Assembly: GCF_038396615.1 (NCBI RefSeq)
Contig: NZ_CP121689.1
Location: forward strand, 2,080,001 to 2,144,000
DNA length: 64,000 nucleotides
Reading direction: 5' to 3'
DNA from: Thermatribacter velox
GTDB lineage: Bacteria; Atribacterota; Atribacteria; Atribacterales; Thermatribacteraceae
Under the pieces are notes generated by a model that worked only from the letters and a program-made list of their open reading frames with translations, ran no database searches and had not been told where the DNA came from. The first letter of the stretch is position 1; the number at the start of each line of letters is the position of its first letter. The translations under genes and the position numbers were made by a program. Below, in pieces: positions 53,461-61,998 of the stretch.

Positions 53461-55008
53461 TTAACGGACACCACTTGCTAATTTCAATAAATCTGTCACT
53501 TTATGCTCTTTAGGATTTGTGACGCCCATAAGCTTCCCCCTAAAAAGAACTGCTATCCTGTCACACATTTCCATTAGTTCTTCGGCTTCTGAAGAGATAA
53601 TTATAAAACTTATGCCCTCCCTGGCCTTACTCTTTACAAGGTTCATTATTTCTTTCTTTCCCATCACATCAATACCGCGTGTGGGTTCATCTAAGATAAG
53701 CAATTTACAATTATAGGCCAGCCACCTTGCCAAGATAACTTTTTGCTGGTTGCCACCACTAAGGTATCGTATTATTTGATATAAGGACGGTGTTTTTATT
53801 TCTAATTCTTCAACAAAGGCTCTGCAAGGCTTTTCCATCTCTTTCCAGTTTATAACGCCAAATTTTCTTTGTTTTTTTCTTAAAAGAGGCAATGCAAAAT
53901 TAAACAGAACACTATGGTTTAAAAACAAGCCTTGGGTTTTTCTTTCTTCTGGGGCCATGGCTATTCCAATCTCTGTTGCTTCCCATGGCGAATTTAACTT
54001 TATTGGTGTGTCTTCAAGGCGGATTTCACCTGAAGACAAAGGGATATGTCCGCTTAAACATTTTGCTAACTCCGTTCTCCCAGATCCCACAAAGCCAAAA
54101 ATCCCTATTATTTCTCCTTTCAAAATTTTTAACGATACATTTTCAAGCTTTGGCTTGGTAAATTCACTACATAAATTTTCTATTTCAAGGAGAACTTTGC
54201 TTTTGTTTCTTTCTTCTTCTGAGGGTTTTGAAATAGTAACAAAATGCTTTGTATCAAGAGACTCCTTCTGGTCTTCTCCTGTCATATCTTTTATTATCTG
54301 GTTTAAGTCAACTTCCTTTATCTTACGAGTCGATATTTTTTTGCCATCCCTAAAAACTGTGACCCTATCGCCAATTTCTAAGATTTCTTCTAACCTGTGA
54401 GATATATAAATAACCCCTACTCCCTTGCTACGAAGGTCGTGAACAATATTGAACAACTTTTTCTGTTCTTCTACAGTGAGTACGGCTGTGGGCTCATCCA
54501 GAATTATAGCTTCTGCTTTAAAAACAAGAGCTCTTGCTATTACAACCATTTGTTGTATTGCCGCGCTAACTTCACCAGCTAGAAGGAATGGGTTTACGTC
54601 CTCTCCAAGCGATCTCAAGAGAGCTGCAGCCCTGGCATACAATTCTTTATAATTTATAGTTTTTAAAATAGTGTTTCTAGGGTAGTTTCCCAAAAAGACA
54701 TTTTCGGCAATTGTAAGGTGTGGCACTATATCTAGTTCTTGGAAGACGGTAACAATACCAAGGTTCTTGGCTTCTCGAGGGGAGGATATTTCAATTTCTT
54801 GTCCTTTGTAATAGATTTTGCCTTCGTCTTTTTTATAAATACCGCTGAGTATTTTGACCAATGTTGATTTTCCGGCCCCATTTGCTCCTACCAAGCAATG
54901 GACTTCACCTGGATAAAGTTCGAAGTCAACTGCTTTTAAGGCTTGTACTCCGGGAAAGCTTTTGGATACAGACCGAACCTCTATTATGGGTTTTGTTGTT
55001 TTACTCAC
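53461..55008 (-). CDS. Ribose-type ABC transporter ATPase (RbsA family)
   Basis: The 515-residue protein has two fused ATPase domains. The first has Walker A GANGAGKST and Walker B AIILDEPTAVL, with an atypical signature region VSAAIQQMVVIARAL. The second has the degenerate P-loop GFVGSGRTEL, but a normal LSGGNQQKVILARWL and LLILDEPTRGID. It is encoded 4 bp downstream of the FGGY kinase. Confidence 0.93.
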   Translation of the reverse strand: MSKTTKPIIEVRSVSKSFPGVQALKAVDFELYPGEVHCLVGANGAGKSTLVKILSGIYKKDEGKIYYKGQEIEISSPREAKNLGIVTVFQELDIVPHLTIAENVFLGNYPRNTILKTINYKELYARAAALLRSLGEDVNPFLLAGEVSAAIQQMVVIARALVFKAEAIILDEPTAVLTVEEQKKLFNIVHDLRSKGVGVIYISHRLEEILEIGDRVTVFRDGKKISTRKIKEVDLNQIIKDMTGEDQKESLDTKHFVTISKPSEEERNKSKVLLEIENLCSEFTKPKLENVSLKILKGEIIGIFGFVGSGRTELAKCLSGHIPLSSGEIRLEDTPIKLNSPWEATEIGIAMAPEERKTQGLFLNHSVLFNFALPLLRKKQRKFGVINWKEMEKPCRAFVEELEIKTPSLYQIIRYLSGGNQQKVILARWLAYNCKLLILDEPTRGIDVMGKKEIMNLVKSKAREGISFIIISSEAEELMEMCDRIAVLFRGKLMGVTNPKEHKVTDLLKLASGVR

Positions 55009-55012
55009 ATTT

Positions 55013-56509
55013 CTACCTCCTTAAAGGCTTAGTGGCGACGTATAATTTCTGATATAACTCATAATTTGCAAGGTATTCAGAGAAATCTTTGACAGGTTTT
55101 ATTACTTTTAGGTTAGGCTTCATTGCTGCAAAAGCTTCAACTATTGATGGGAAAAGGGAGGCCCCTGTAGCAGCAAGGATGGCGCCTCCCAATAGAGATG
55201 CATTTTCCTGAGTTACCCACATTTCTTTCTCGCATATATCGGACAATATTTGTAACCACAATTTACTCCTGGTTCCTCCACCACAAACTTTGAGATTTTT
55301 TATGCCAATTCCCGCTTTTTCAAGATGATCGAATAGCAGTCTGATCCCAAAAGCTATCCCTTCGTAAATTGCTCTACCAATATGTGAGGCTTCGTGGTTT
55401 AGGCTCAATCCCCAAATTATTCCTCGGGAGTAGGGATCTTTGTACGGCGTTCTATTGCCTTGCCAATGGTCCAAAACAATTAATCCTTCAGAGCCAGGAG
55501 GAACTTTAGATGCTTCATCGTCCAACCATTCGTAGGGATTCAGCTTAGTAGCCTTTGCTTTAATAGAATAGTGTTTTGCAACTTTTTTGATGAACCAGTC
55601 TATGATAGACCCGCTGGAGGTTTGCCCTCCTTCAATTAGGCTTAGCCCTTTATGTATAGGGTCTTTGTAAGGCCCCCAAAAACCCTCCAAAGTCTTTTGA
55701 AGCCTAGCATTAACCAAAAGGACTGAGGAGGAACCCAAAATCAGAGAGCCCTCTCTTTCTCCAAAGCTACCAAGACCTATAGTGGCAATATGGGCATCAA
55801 TGCCTCCTTGAACTATAAGAACGCTTTCTTCACAGCCTATGTCATGAGCCACGTCTTTTTTAATATTGCCTATCACGCTACCCACCGGTAATATCTGAGA
55901 GGGAATTTTTTCTACCAACTCTGGAACACCAATTGCTTCAAGAAAATCAATAGACCAACCCTCGCCAGGCAAATAGTTCCATTTGCACGAGGCATTACAT
56001 TGCGAAGCTACCCATTTGCCGGTTAGTTTATAATTTAGCCAGTCTAAAGCTTCTACAATTAAATAGGCCTTACGGTATATTTCTGGCAGGTGTTCTTTGA
56101 TCCAGAGTAGCTTTGGTAAAAACCATTCTGGAGAAACCTGTTTGCCGCACCAGGAGAGGATGGGATGGTTTGTTGCGTTTATCTTCTTGGCTTGTTCGGA
56201 TGCTCTTATATCCATCCAAAGGATAGCATTGGTTAAGGGTTCACCGTTGGAACCTACTGCCAAAACGGTGCTCGAGGTCGCATCTATTGCTATTGCTTTA
56301 ACTGAAATATGTGGACACATCTTGACAGCCTCTCTGACACAAAGGCGTAATGCTTCCCACCAATCATTTGGATTTTGTTCTGCCCAACCGGGGACAGGAA
56401 ACTTTGTTTCATAGGTTTTTTGGGAAGACCACAGCAAACGACCTTCAATATCGTACAAATTAGCCCTCAAGCTTTGCGTTCCTACATCAATAGCTATGAC
56501 GCCCTTCAT
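55013..56509 (-). CDS. FGGY-family sugar kinase (xylulokinase-like)
   Basis: The 498-residue kinase begins VIAIDVGTQSLRANLYD and has PGWAEQNPNDWW, VLIVQGGIDAHIATIGLGSF near 230 and KVCGGGTRSKLWLQILSD near 405. These are FGGY features closest to xylulose/ribulose/erythritol-type kinases. It probably phosphorylates the imported sugar or polyol. It lies between permease and ATPase genes of the same importer, which is an unusual order. Confidence 0.88.
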   Translation of the reverse strand: MKGVIAIDVGTQSLRANLYDIEGRLLWSSQKTYETKFPVPGWAEQNPNDWWEALRLCVREAVKMCPHISVKAIAIDATSSTVLAVGSNGEPLTNAILWMDIRASEQAKKINATNHPILSWCGKQVSPEWFLPKLLWIKEHLPEIYRKAYLIVEALDWLNYKLTGKWVASQCNASCKWNYLPGEGWSIDFLEAIGVPELVEKIPSQILPVGSVIGNIKKDVAHDIGCEESVLIVQGGIDAHIATIGLGSFGEREGSLILGSSSVLLVNARLQKTLEGFWGPYKDPIHKGLSLIEGGQTSSGSIIDWFIKKVAKHYSIKAKATKLNPYEWLDDEASKVPPGSEGLIVLDHWQGNRTPYKDPYSRGIIWGLSLNHEASHIGRAIYEGIAFGIRLLFDHLEKAGIGIKNLKVCGGGTRSKLWLQILSDICEKEMWVTQENASLLGGAILAATGASLFPSIVEAFAAMKPNLKVIKPVKDFSEYLANYELYQKLYVATKPLRR

Positions 56510-56579
56510 CGCAAATTTCCTTTCCTGTGTTTTTGTATTTGATAGGAACAGAAAGAAAATAACAATCTATTTGGGGGGT

Positions 56580-57650
56580 TCAAGGATTGGCACGCTTTAT
56601 GGAGAGACTCCTAAACATTGAAAGTCCTCCTCTTTCGCTAACCGTTTGAATGGCTACCATTAGGATTATGATCAATCCTTTGATAACTTGCTGGGTGTAA
56701 AATTCTATACCCAGAATACTCAAGAAGTTTATTATTAGGCCAATGAACAACACGCCTGCTATAGTATTTAATAAATTTCCCTTACCGCCTTGCAAGCTGA
56801 AACCAGCTATTACCGCGGCAGCAATTGCGTCTAACATTGTTGTTGATGCAACCCTTGGATCTGCAGAAGCCATCCTGCCAACTAGAAGTATCCCTGAAAA
56901 TGAAGCCAAAATGCTCGAGAGCCAGTAGCTAAAGATGACGGTTTTGGCAATATTAATTCCTGTAAGCTTTGCTGCTTCAATGTTGCCACCTACAACGTAT
57001 ATGTTGCGTCCTGTAGCAGAGTATTTTAAAAAGAGCCAGATTACCACGACCAAGAGAAACCAGATAATAGCCAAAAACGGGATGCCGAGAAAACTCCTAA
57101 AGCCGATGTTTATAAGATATTCAGGCACCGAAAAGATGGGTTGCCCAGAAGTCATAGAATAAGCAATACCCCTACTTAGCATCATAGTGCTTACTGTTAC
57201 TACGAATGCCGGTGCTCTAAATTTAGACACTGCGAAACCATTTACAACGCCTATAAGACTTGCTATTGCTATAGCTAAACAAAGGGAAAATGGTTCTGGG
57301 AAAATGGGGCTAATTTTCCCGGCTTCTTCGTAAACTTTCATAAACGGAGGCATGTACGTAAACAAATATCCTCTGATTAGGTTTGAGTAATACACTCCCG
57401 AAAAGGCCATTACAGCTCCAACAGAAAGATCAATTCCCCCCGTGAGTATTACAGTGGCCATTCCAATTGTTGCTATACCTAATGTAGCTTGTTGGTTAAA
57501 TAGGTTTTGGAAATTTTCTACGCTTCTGAAGGTAGGTGAAATTATTGAAAAAACAACAAGAAGAGCTAATAAAGCAAACCATATTTTGTATTCGCTAACC
57601 GCTTTATTTGCAAGATTTATCGTAGTTTCTTTCCGGAGTAGTTTGGTCAC
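56580..57650 (-). CDS. Ribose-type ABC transporter permease (RbsC family)
   Basis: The 356-residue permease has MATVILTGGIDLSVGAVMAFSG, KFRAPAFVVTVSTMMLSRGIAY and FSLQGGKGNLLNTIAGVLF. The GTG start at 57650 follows AGGAGG, which stands immediately after a 44-bp palindrome. It pairs with the permease at 52.3 kb. Confidence 0.9.
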   Translation of the reverse strand: MTKLLRKETTINLANKAVSEYKIWFALLALLVVFSIISPTFRSVENFQNLFNQQATLGIATIGMATVILTGGIDLSVGAVMAFSGVYYSNLIRGYLFTYMPPFMKVYEEAGKISPIFPEPFSLCLAIAIASLIGVVNGFAVSKFRAPAFVVTVSTMMLSRGIAYSMTSGQPIFSVPEYLINIGFRSFLGIPFLAIIWFLLVVVIWLFLKYSATGRNIYVVGGNIEAAKLTGINIAKTVIFSYWLSSILASFSGILLVGRMASADPRVASTTMLDAIAAAVIAGFSLQGGKGNLLNTIAGVLFIGLIINFLSILGIEFYTQQVIKGLIIILMVAIQTVSERGGLSMFRSLSIKRANP

Positions 57651-57664
57651 AGCGCTTTCCTCCT

Positions 57665-57708
57665 ATTTCTTAGGAAGGCTTTCTTCGAAGAAAGCCTTCC
57701 TAAGAAAT
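57665..57708 (-). promoter_or_regulatory. 44-bp perfect palindrome between binding protein and permease genes
   Basis: The block is perfectly palindromic about 57686/57687 (centre TTCGAA, arms including AGGAAGGCTTTC). It starts 48 nt after the binding-protein stop and ends directly before the permease ribosome site. No T run follows on the minus strand (AAATAGGAGG), so it is not an intrinsic terminator. It is better read as an mRNA 3'-end protector or a control on permease translation. Confidence 0.8.
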
Positions 57709-57755
57709 TAACTAAAAAATTAATTCGTCAAAATAGCTTGTTATTGTTTGTCACT

Positions 57756-58715
57756 TCAAAAGATAGAGTTCGGATCATAATATTGCTCTACATTCTCTTT
57801 AGTAACCAAAACAGTACCTGTTATGACTTTGTCTCCAGCAGAAATTCCTTCAGGGAGCTGGCCTGTTTCTAAGTATTGCATCAGTATATCGAAAGCAACA
57901 GCAGTTATTTCTGAAGGGTTGTTAACCACCGTGGATTTGTATTGTTCTCCTTTCATTATCTCTAAGTAGGCTTCTTTTTGACCGTCTACGCCGCAAACAG
58001 GGATATCCGTCATTCCAGCCGCCCTTAGAGCATCCAAAGCGCCCAATGCCATTGCATCATTGTGTGCATAAACTAAATCTATTTCATCACCAAAAGCTGC
58101 TATCGCGTCCTCCATAGCCTTCATGCCTTCAGCCTTGTTGTAGTGAGCCATGTATGTAGCCAATATCTTTATATCTGGATATTTTTCTGAGAAAACCTCT
58201 CTCAGACCGCCACCACGTCCTTTACCTGCAGGACAACCAGGGTCTCCAGCTATTTCAACAATTTCTCCTTTGCCGTTTAATAATTGGCCAATAAATTCTC
58301 CTTGAAGCCTTCCAGCTTTCCATTGGTCTATGCCTACGTAAACGAGGTAGTCTCCATACATTGGCCTGTCTATTACTACTATAGGTATATTTTTCTGTTT
58401 GGCTTTTTGGATTACTGGACGGAGTCCGTACTCGGTAACTGGGTTGACAATAAGAGCGTCCACTCCCTCCAAAAGCATGGTTTCGACATCTTTTATTTGT
58501 TTTTCAATATCATTTTCTGCGTTTAAAAGTAACAACCCTACTCCGTATTCTTTGGCCTTTTCTTCAGCCGTTGCCTTCATAGCCAAGTAATATGGACAGT
58601 TTAGGGCAACATGAGCGAATCCGATTTTGAAGTCTTTCGCGAACCCAATACTCATACTTCCTGCTATTACCAGCAGGAAAATACCTACCATTAATCCTAC
58701 TACCGCTTTCTTCAC
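57756..58715 (-). CDS. Sugar ABC transporter substrate-binding protein (RbsB-like)
   Basis: The 319-residue exported protein has a signal peptide (VVGLMVGIFLLVIAGSMSIGFA) and the ribose-binding-protein fold: IGFAHVALNCPYYLAMKATAEEKAKEYG, VDALIVNPVTEYGLRPVIQKAKQKNIPIVVIDRP and VYAHNDAMALGALDALRAAGM. The late CGVDGQKEAYLEI is the usual ligand-binding Asp region. The GTG start follows AGGAGG. It is the first gene of the operon and probably brings in a pentose or polyol. Confidence 0.92.
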   Translation of the reverse strand: MKKAVVGLMVGIFLLVIAGSMSIGFAKDFKIGFAHVALNCPYYLAMKATAEEKAKEYGVGLLLLNAENDIEKQIKDVETMLLEGVDALIVNPVTEYGLRPVIQKAKQKNIPIVVIDRPMYGDYLVYVGIDQWKAGRLQGEFIGQLLNGKGEIVEIAGDPGCPAGKGRGGGLREVFSEKYPDIKILATYMAHYNKAEGMKAMEDAIAAFGDEIDLVYAHNDAMALGALDALRAAGMTDIPVCGVDGQKEAYLEIMKGEQYKSTVVNNPSEITAVAFDILMQYLETGQLPEGISAGDKVITGTVLVTKENVEQYYDPNSIF

Positions 58716-58887
58716 TCTAAATCATCCTCCTTTTCCTGGAAATTTGTGAACAACAGGACACACTGTGGTTACCTAAGACCAAACTTTTAACACTTTCTTT
58801 TGTTGTTTTCTTCTTTTTGCATCACCTCCCGGGGCATTTTTGCAGTTGAGCCCATAGTGTTTGTACATAAATTATCATTTTTCGATA

Positions 58888-58916
58888 ATAATATAACTTT
58901 GTGTTGGAGTTGTCAA
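58888..58916 (-). promoter_or_regulatory. Promoter of the polyol ABC operon
   Basis: On the minus strand a perfect TTGACA (58911-58916) and TATTAT (58888-58893) are 17 bp apart. The -35 box is inside the inverted repeat AGTTG-T-CAACT. Confidence 0.75.
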
Positions 58917-58978
58917 CTGTTGAAGAGATAAATCTGAGGAGCTTGGAATACTCAAGAGAGCTTATTTTTTGGAAAACT

Positions 58979-59007
58979 TTGACACGCGTGGTAATTGTTG
59001 TTAAAAT
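58979..59007 (+). promoter_or_regulatory. Promoter of the DeoR-type regulator
   Basis: A perfect TTGACA (58979-58984), 17 bp and TAAAAT (59002-59007). The message would have a leader of about 125 nt. Confidence 0.7.
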
Positions 59008-59139
59008 TTTAAAAATTAAATGTTCTGTAACAAGAGTGTATTTTTCTGGAGGATATTGTTATAAAAGCAACACTGATGCAAAAAAATCTGTTAATATTGA
59101 CTTAAATAAATTTTCCTTTTCAGGAGGCAAAGAAAGATA

Positions 59140-59916
59140 GTGAAAAAGAGAGAGCGGCTGGACTACATTAGTAAGCAAATTATCCTTGAAGGGACTGTCA
59201 GCATAAAAGAGCTTTCCAATCGCCTGGGCGTGTCGAGCATGACCATCCGAAGGGACCTCCAGGAACTTGCGCAGGAGGGTATTTTAAAGCTTATTCCTGG
59301 AGGCGCTGTTATTCGCAGGGAATCCACGCCCTTTAACGAGGAAGAATACACAGTTACCAAGGCCAAATCTCACATGATAAAGGAAAAAATAAAGATTTGT
59401 CAGAAAGCCGCTTCACTCGTAAGAGAGGAAGACACGATAATAATCGATACTGGTTCTACAACGGAACATCTTCCCCGATTTATTCCCCAAAACATGCGGC
59501 TTACCATTGTTTGTTACTGTCTTAACATCCTGCTTGGTGTTTATCAGCACAACAAAGGAAGTCAGATAATTTTTCCAGGCGGCTATTTTCATGAAAACAG
59601 CCTGATGTTTGAGAGCCTGGAAGGAATTGAGCTCATCAGGAGAGTTAGAGCTAACAAAGCCTTTGTTTCAGCAGCTGGGGTTGATGAAAAGCTGGGGATT
59701 ACCTGTGCCAATTTTTACGAAGTGCAGACCAAAAGAGCAATTATTGATTACTCGGACACCAAAATTTTGCTTGTAGATTCTTCAAAATTTGGCAAAGTTA
59801 CTGCTGCCTATTTTGCTGATTTGAAAGAGATGGATATTGTAATAACCGACAGCGGTATCCCCAGGGAGTACCTTCAAGCTCTGGAGCGAATGAATATTCA
59901 GTATTACGTGGTGTGA
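59140..59916 (+). CDS. DeoR-family transcriptional regulator
   Basis: The 258-residue protein has the DeoR winged helix (about 5-57; VSIKELSNRLGVSSMTIRRDL, then LKLIPGGAVI) and the C-terminal sugar-phosphate sensor with IIDTGSTTEHLPRF (effector loop) and KAFVSAAGVDEKLGITCANFYEVQTKRAII. The GTG start follows CAGGAGG at 12 bases. It is divergent from the polyol importer operon and close to the microcompartment genes, so it may regulate either in response to a phosphorylated intermediate. Confidence 0.9.
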   Translation: MKKRERLDYISKQIILEGTVSIKELSNRLGVSSMTIRRDLQELAQEGILKLIPGGAVIRRESTPFNEEEYTVTKAKSHMIKEKIKICQKAASLVREEDTIIIDTGSTTEHLPRFIPQNMRLTIVCYCLNILLGVYQHNKGSQIIFPGGYFHENSLMFESLEGIELIRRVRANKAFVSAAGVDEKLGITCANFYEVQTKRAIIDYSDTKILLVDSSKFGKVTAAYFADLKEMDIVITDSGIPREYLQALERMNIQYYVV

Positions 59917-59931
59917 AAGCCACCAAAGTTT

Positions 59932-60324
59932 TCAGTTCTCTTTGGATTTCAGGTCTTTGAGCAGATCTACCATTTCTCTTAGGAGCTTCACTTCTTCACT
60001 TGGCTCTGGTGGAGGAGGTGGGGTTTTGTTTTCCCCAGTCCTCATTTTCTTAAGGGTATTAAAGGGAGTAACGATAAAGAAATAGATGACCAGGGCTATT
60101 ATCAGGAAGTTAATGGTAGCGTTCAGGAAACTGCCGATATTGATTATTCCCAGTTTCCAGGAGGAAAAATCCGGCACCTTTCCTGCCACAATACTTATGA
60201 AAGGCATTAACACGTCCTGTACCAGGGAACCAACTACTTTGTTAAAGGCAGTTCCGATAATTACTGCAATGGCGAGATCCAGGATATTGCCCCGCAACAC
60301 AAATTCTTTGAACCCCTTCAACAT
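59932..60324 (-). CDS. mscL: Large-conductance mechanosensitive channel MscL
   Basis: The 130-residue protein has the two-helix MscL layout: FKEFVLRGNILDLAIAVIIGTAFNKVV (first helix, pore-lining), the periplasmic loop, the second helix (ATINFLIIALVIYFFIVTPF) and the C-terminal coiled coil (PSEEVKLLREMVDLLKDL). It releases solutes on osmotic downshock. ATG 60324 follows AGGAGGTG; the in-frame GTG three codons upstream would overlap it. It sits by chance or design between the regulator and the BMC locus. Confidence 0.95.
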   Translation of the reverse strand: MLKGFKEFVLRGNILDLAIAVIIGTAFNKVVGSLVQDVLMPFISIVAGKVPDFSSWKLGIINIGSFLNATINFLIIALVIYFFIVTPFNTLKKMRTGENKTPPPPPEPSEEVKLLREMVDLLKDLKSKEN

Positions 60325-60521
60325 GTAATTCACCTCCTAACTGCCAGTAATTTTCCTTAATTTTGTGTGATAGCTTGGGTTGAGTCAACATTGTGTTGGT
60401 TTCGGGTGCAAGATGCTTGTAGCTTAGTTTCCTGGATGTAAGGAGTCAACGGGTTTTTTCAAAGTGAGCGCTGTGTTGTTATTGACAGATATTGTTTTCG
60501 AGAGGAACCAGCCTGAGGTTT

Positions 60522-61196
60522 TTAACGAATAACCCTACCGATGCCTTTGCCCCTCAGGCCAGCTGCGTTTGCCTCGTCAGTATCAATGTGACAAGCGAGT
60601 CTCCCGGTAGGGCCCACTCGAACGATTACCTGGTTCAGGATTAAGCCATTTGGGCCTGGTATTTCCACGCTTACCCGGTCACCGTTTTTTAGTTTGAAGC
60701 GTTCTGCTTCTTCCGGAGAGAGATGAAGATGACGGGCAGCCCTGATGGCTCCTTCCTTAAGAGCAATTATTCCTTGGGGACCTACCAGGGTAATGGGTGA
60801 GGAATTGGCTATGTCTCCCGAGAGGCGGGTTGGGAGCTCTAAACCAAGATAAAAACCATCGGTAAAAGAAAGCTCGACTTGGTCGTAATTCCGCCATGGT
60901 CCGACAATTCTCACTTTCTCAAGCATTCGCATGTTTTTCCCGATCACGGCTACCGTTTCCTCACAAGCAAACTCTCCAAGTTGAGAGAGAGAGCGGATGG
61001 GGGTCAGTTGCTTCCCTTTCCCAAAGAGTATTTCAAAAGTTTCTTTAGTTAGGTGGCAGTGTCGGTTAGAAACCTCTACAGGCACCTGGAAAGAGCCATC
61101 TTCCAGAGTAGTTTTTGAAAGCTTTAACTCTTCACTCAAGGCTTCTGCAACTGTTTTGACAATTTCTTCCCATATTTCTCTTTCTGGGATACCCAT
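60522..61196 (-). CDS. pduL: Phosphate propanoyltransferase/phosphotransacylase PduL
   Basis: PduL converts acyl-CoA and phosphate to acyl phosphate in microcompartments, recycling CoA and yielding ATP later. The 224-residue protein has the zinc ligands in VSNRHCHL (His46, His48) and in AARHLHLS (His156, His158), plus HIDTDEANAAG (His203). The first ~25 residues are an amphipathic helix (REIWEEIVKTVAEALSEEL) that could be an encapsulation peptide. It is the last gene of the BMC run and follows deoC by 14 bp. Confidence 0.93.
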   Translation of the reverse strand: MGIPEREIWEEIVKTVAEALSEELKLSKTTLEDGSFQVPVEVSNRHCHLTKETFEILFGKGKQLTPIRSLSQLGEFACEETVAVIGKNMRMLEKVRIVGPWRNYDQVELSFTDGFYLGLELPTRLSGDIANSSPITLVGPQGIIALKEGAIRAARHLHLSPEEAERFKLKNGDRVSVEIPGPNGLILNQVIVRVGPTGRLACHIDTDEANAAGLRGKGIGRVIR

Positions 61197-61210
61197 TGCA
61201 AGTCCTCCGT

Positions 61211-61996
61211 TTAACCACTAACTATTTTGACTGATGCACTGGTTCCCAGGCGGGTGGCACCCGAGAGAATCATGAGTTTGGCGTCTTCAAAAGTGCGAAT
61301 ACCACCAGAAGCCTTGATACCCATTTTAGGCCCTACGGTTCGGCGGATTAGGGCTACATCGTGAGCTGTTGCTCCACCTCCGGCAAAACCCGTGGAGGTT
61401 TTGACGAAGTCGTACCCTGCGTCTTTGACCATTTTAGAGACCAACACTTTCTCCTCATCAGTTAGCAGGCAGGTTTCGATTATGGCTTTTATGACTGTAG
61501 TCTGCCGGCAAGCCCGCTTTACCGCCATCAAGTCCTCTTCAACAGCCTTAAGGTTTCTTGACTTTAGGGCTCCTATGTTAATTACCATATCAATCTCATC
61601 TGCGCCATTTTCGATGGCGCTACGGGCTTCAAAAGCCTTAACGCGGCTTTCGTTAGCTCCCAATGGGAAACCTACTACTGTACATACTTTTACCCCTGTT
61701 CCCCGGAGCTTCTTGGCACAGAAAGGTACCCAGTAGGGATTAACGCATACCGAGTAGAAGCCATACTGAATTGCCTCGTCGCAAAGTTTTTCCACCATCG
61801 AAAGACAGGCGTCCGGCTTTAAGAGAGTGTGATCGATGTAAGAAGCAATCGCTGCTGGAGTAATTTCCAGGTTGCCTGTGCAAGGAACGGCCTGGTTTTT
61901 TCCGTCGCTTGCGCGTGATATATTTTGTAATTTATTCAGTACTTCTTTGGTAATACGATCAATGAGTTCTTCTCGGTTAAGAAATGGAGTGCTCAT
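61211..61996 (-). CDS. deoC: Deoxyribose-phosphate aldolase with N-terminal extension
   Basis: DeoC splits 2-deoxyribose 5-phosphate into glyceraldehyde 3-phosphate and acetaldehyde. The 261-residue product has [11 protein letters not shown] near residue 53, and the Schiff-base lysine Lys199 in [13 protein letters not shown]. The core begins near residue 45, leaving an extension that starts [19 protein letters not shown]. This is an amphipathic helix plus linker, the form of a BMC encapsulation peptide. ATG 61996 follows the rpiB stop by two bases; the longer frame overlaps rpiB. Confidence 0.93.
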   Translation of the reverse strand: MSTPFLNREELIDRITKEVLNKLQNISRASDGKNQAVPCTGNLEITPAAIASYIDHTLLKPDACLSMVEKLCDEAIQYGFYSVCVNPYWVPFCAKKLRGTGVKVCTVVGFPLGANESRVKAFEARSAIENGADEIDMVINIGALKSRNLKAVEEDLMAVKRACRQTTVIKAIIETCLLTDEEKVLVSKMVKDAGYDFVKTSTGFAGGGATAHDVALIRRTVGPKMGIKASGGIRTFEDAKLMILSGATRLGTSASVKIVSG

Positions 61997-61998
61997 GG

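Larger units (their letters stand above)
58716..59139. other. Divergent regulatory region between the polyol operon and the DeoR gene
   Basis: The 424 bp hold one promoter in each direction (58888-58916 minus, 58979-59007 plus) and several small inverted repeats: AGTTG-T-CAACT at 58909-58919 over the minus -35 box, and TTATC/GATAA near 58873-58889. These are reasonable sites for the DeoR-type repressor. A 79-codon plus frame (58901-59140) lacks a ribosome site and family features and is probably not a gene. The minus leader is about 165 nt. Confidence 0.55.

Noticed and set aside
58901-59140. 79-codon plus frame before the DeoR gene
   Set aside because: Overlaps both divergent promoters, has no Shine-Dalgarno sequence and unlikely composition.
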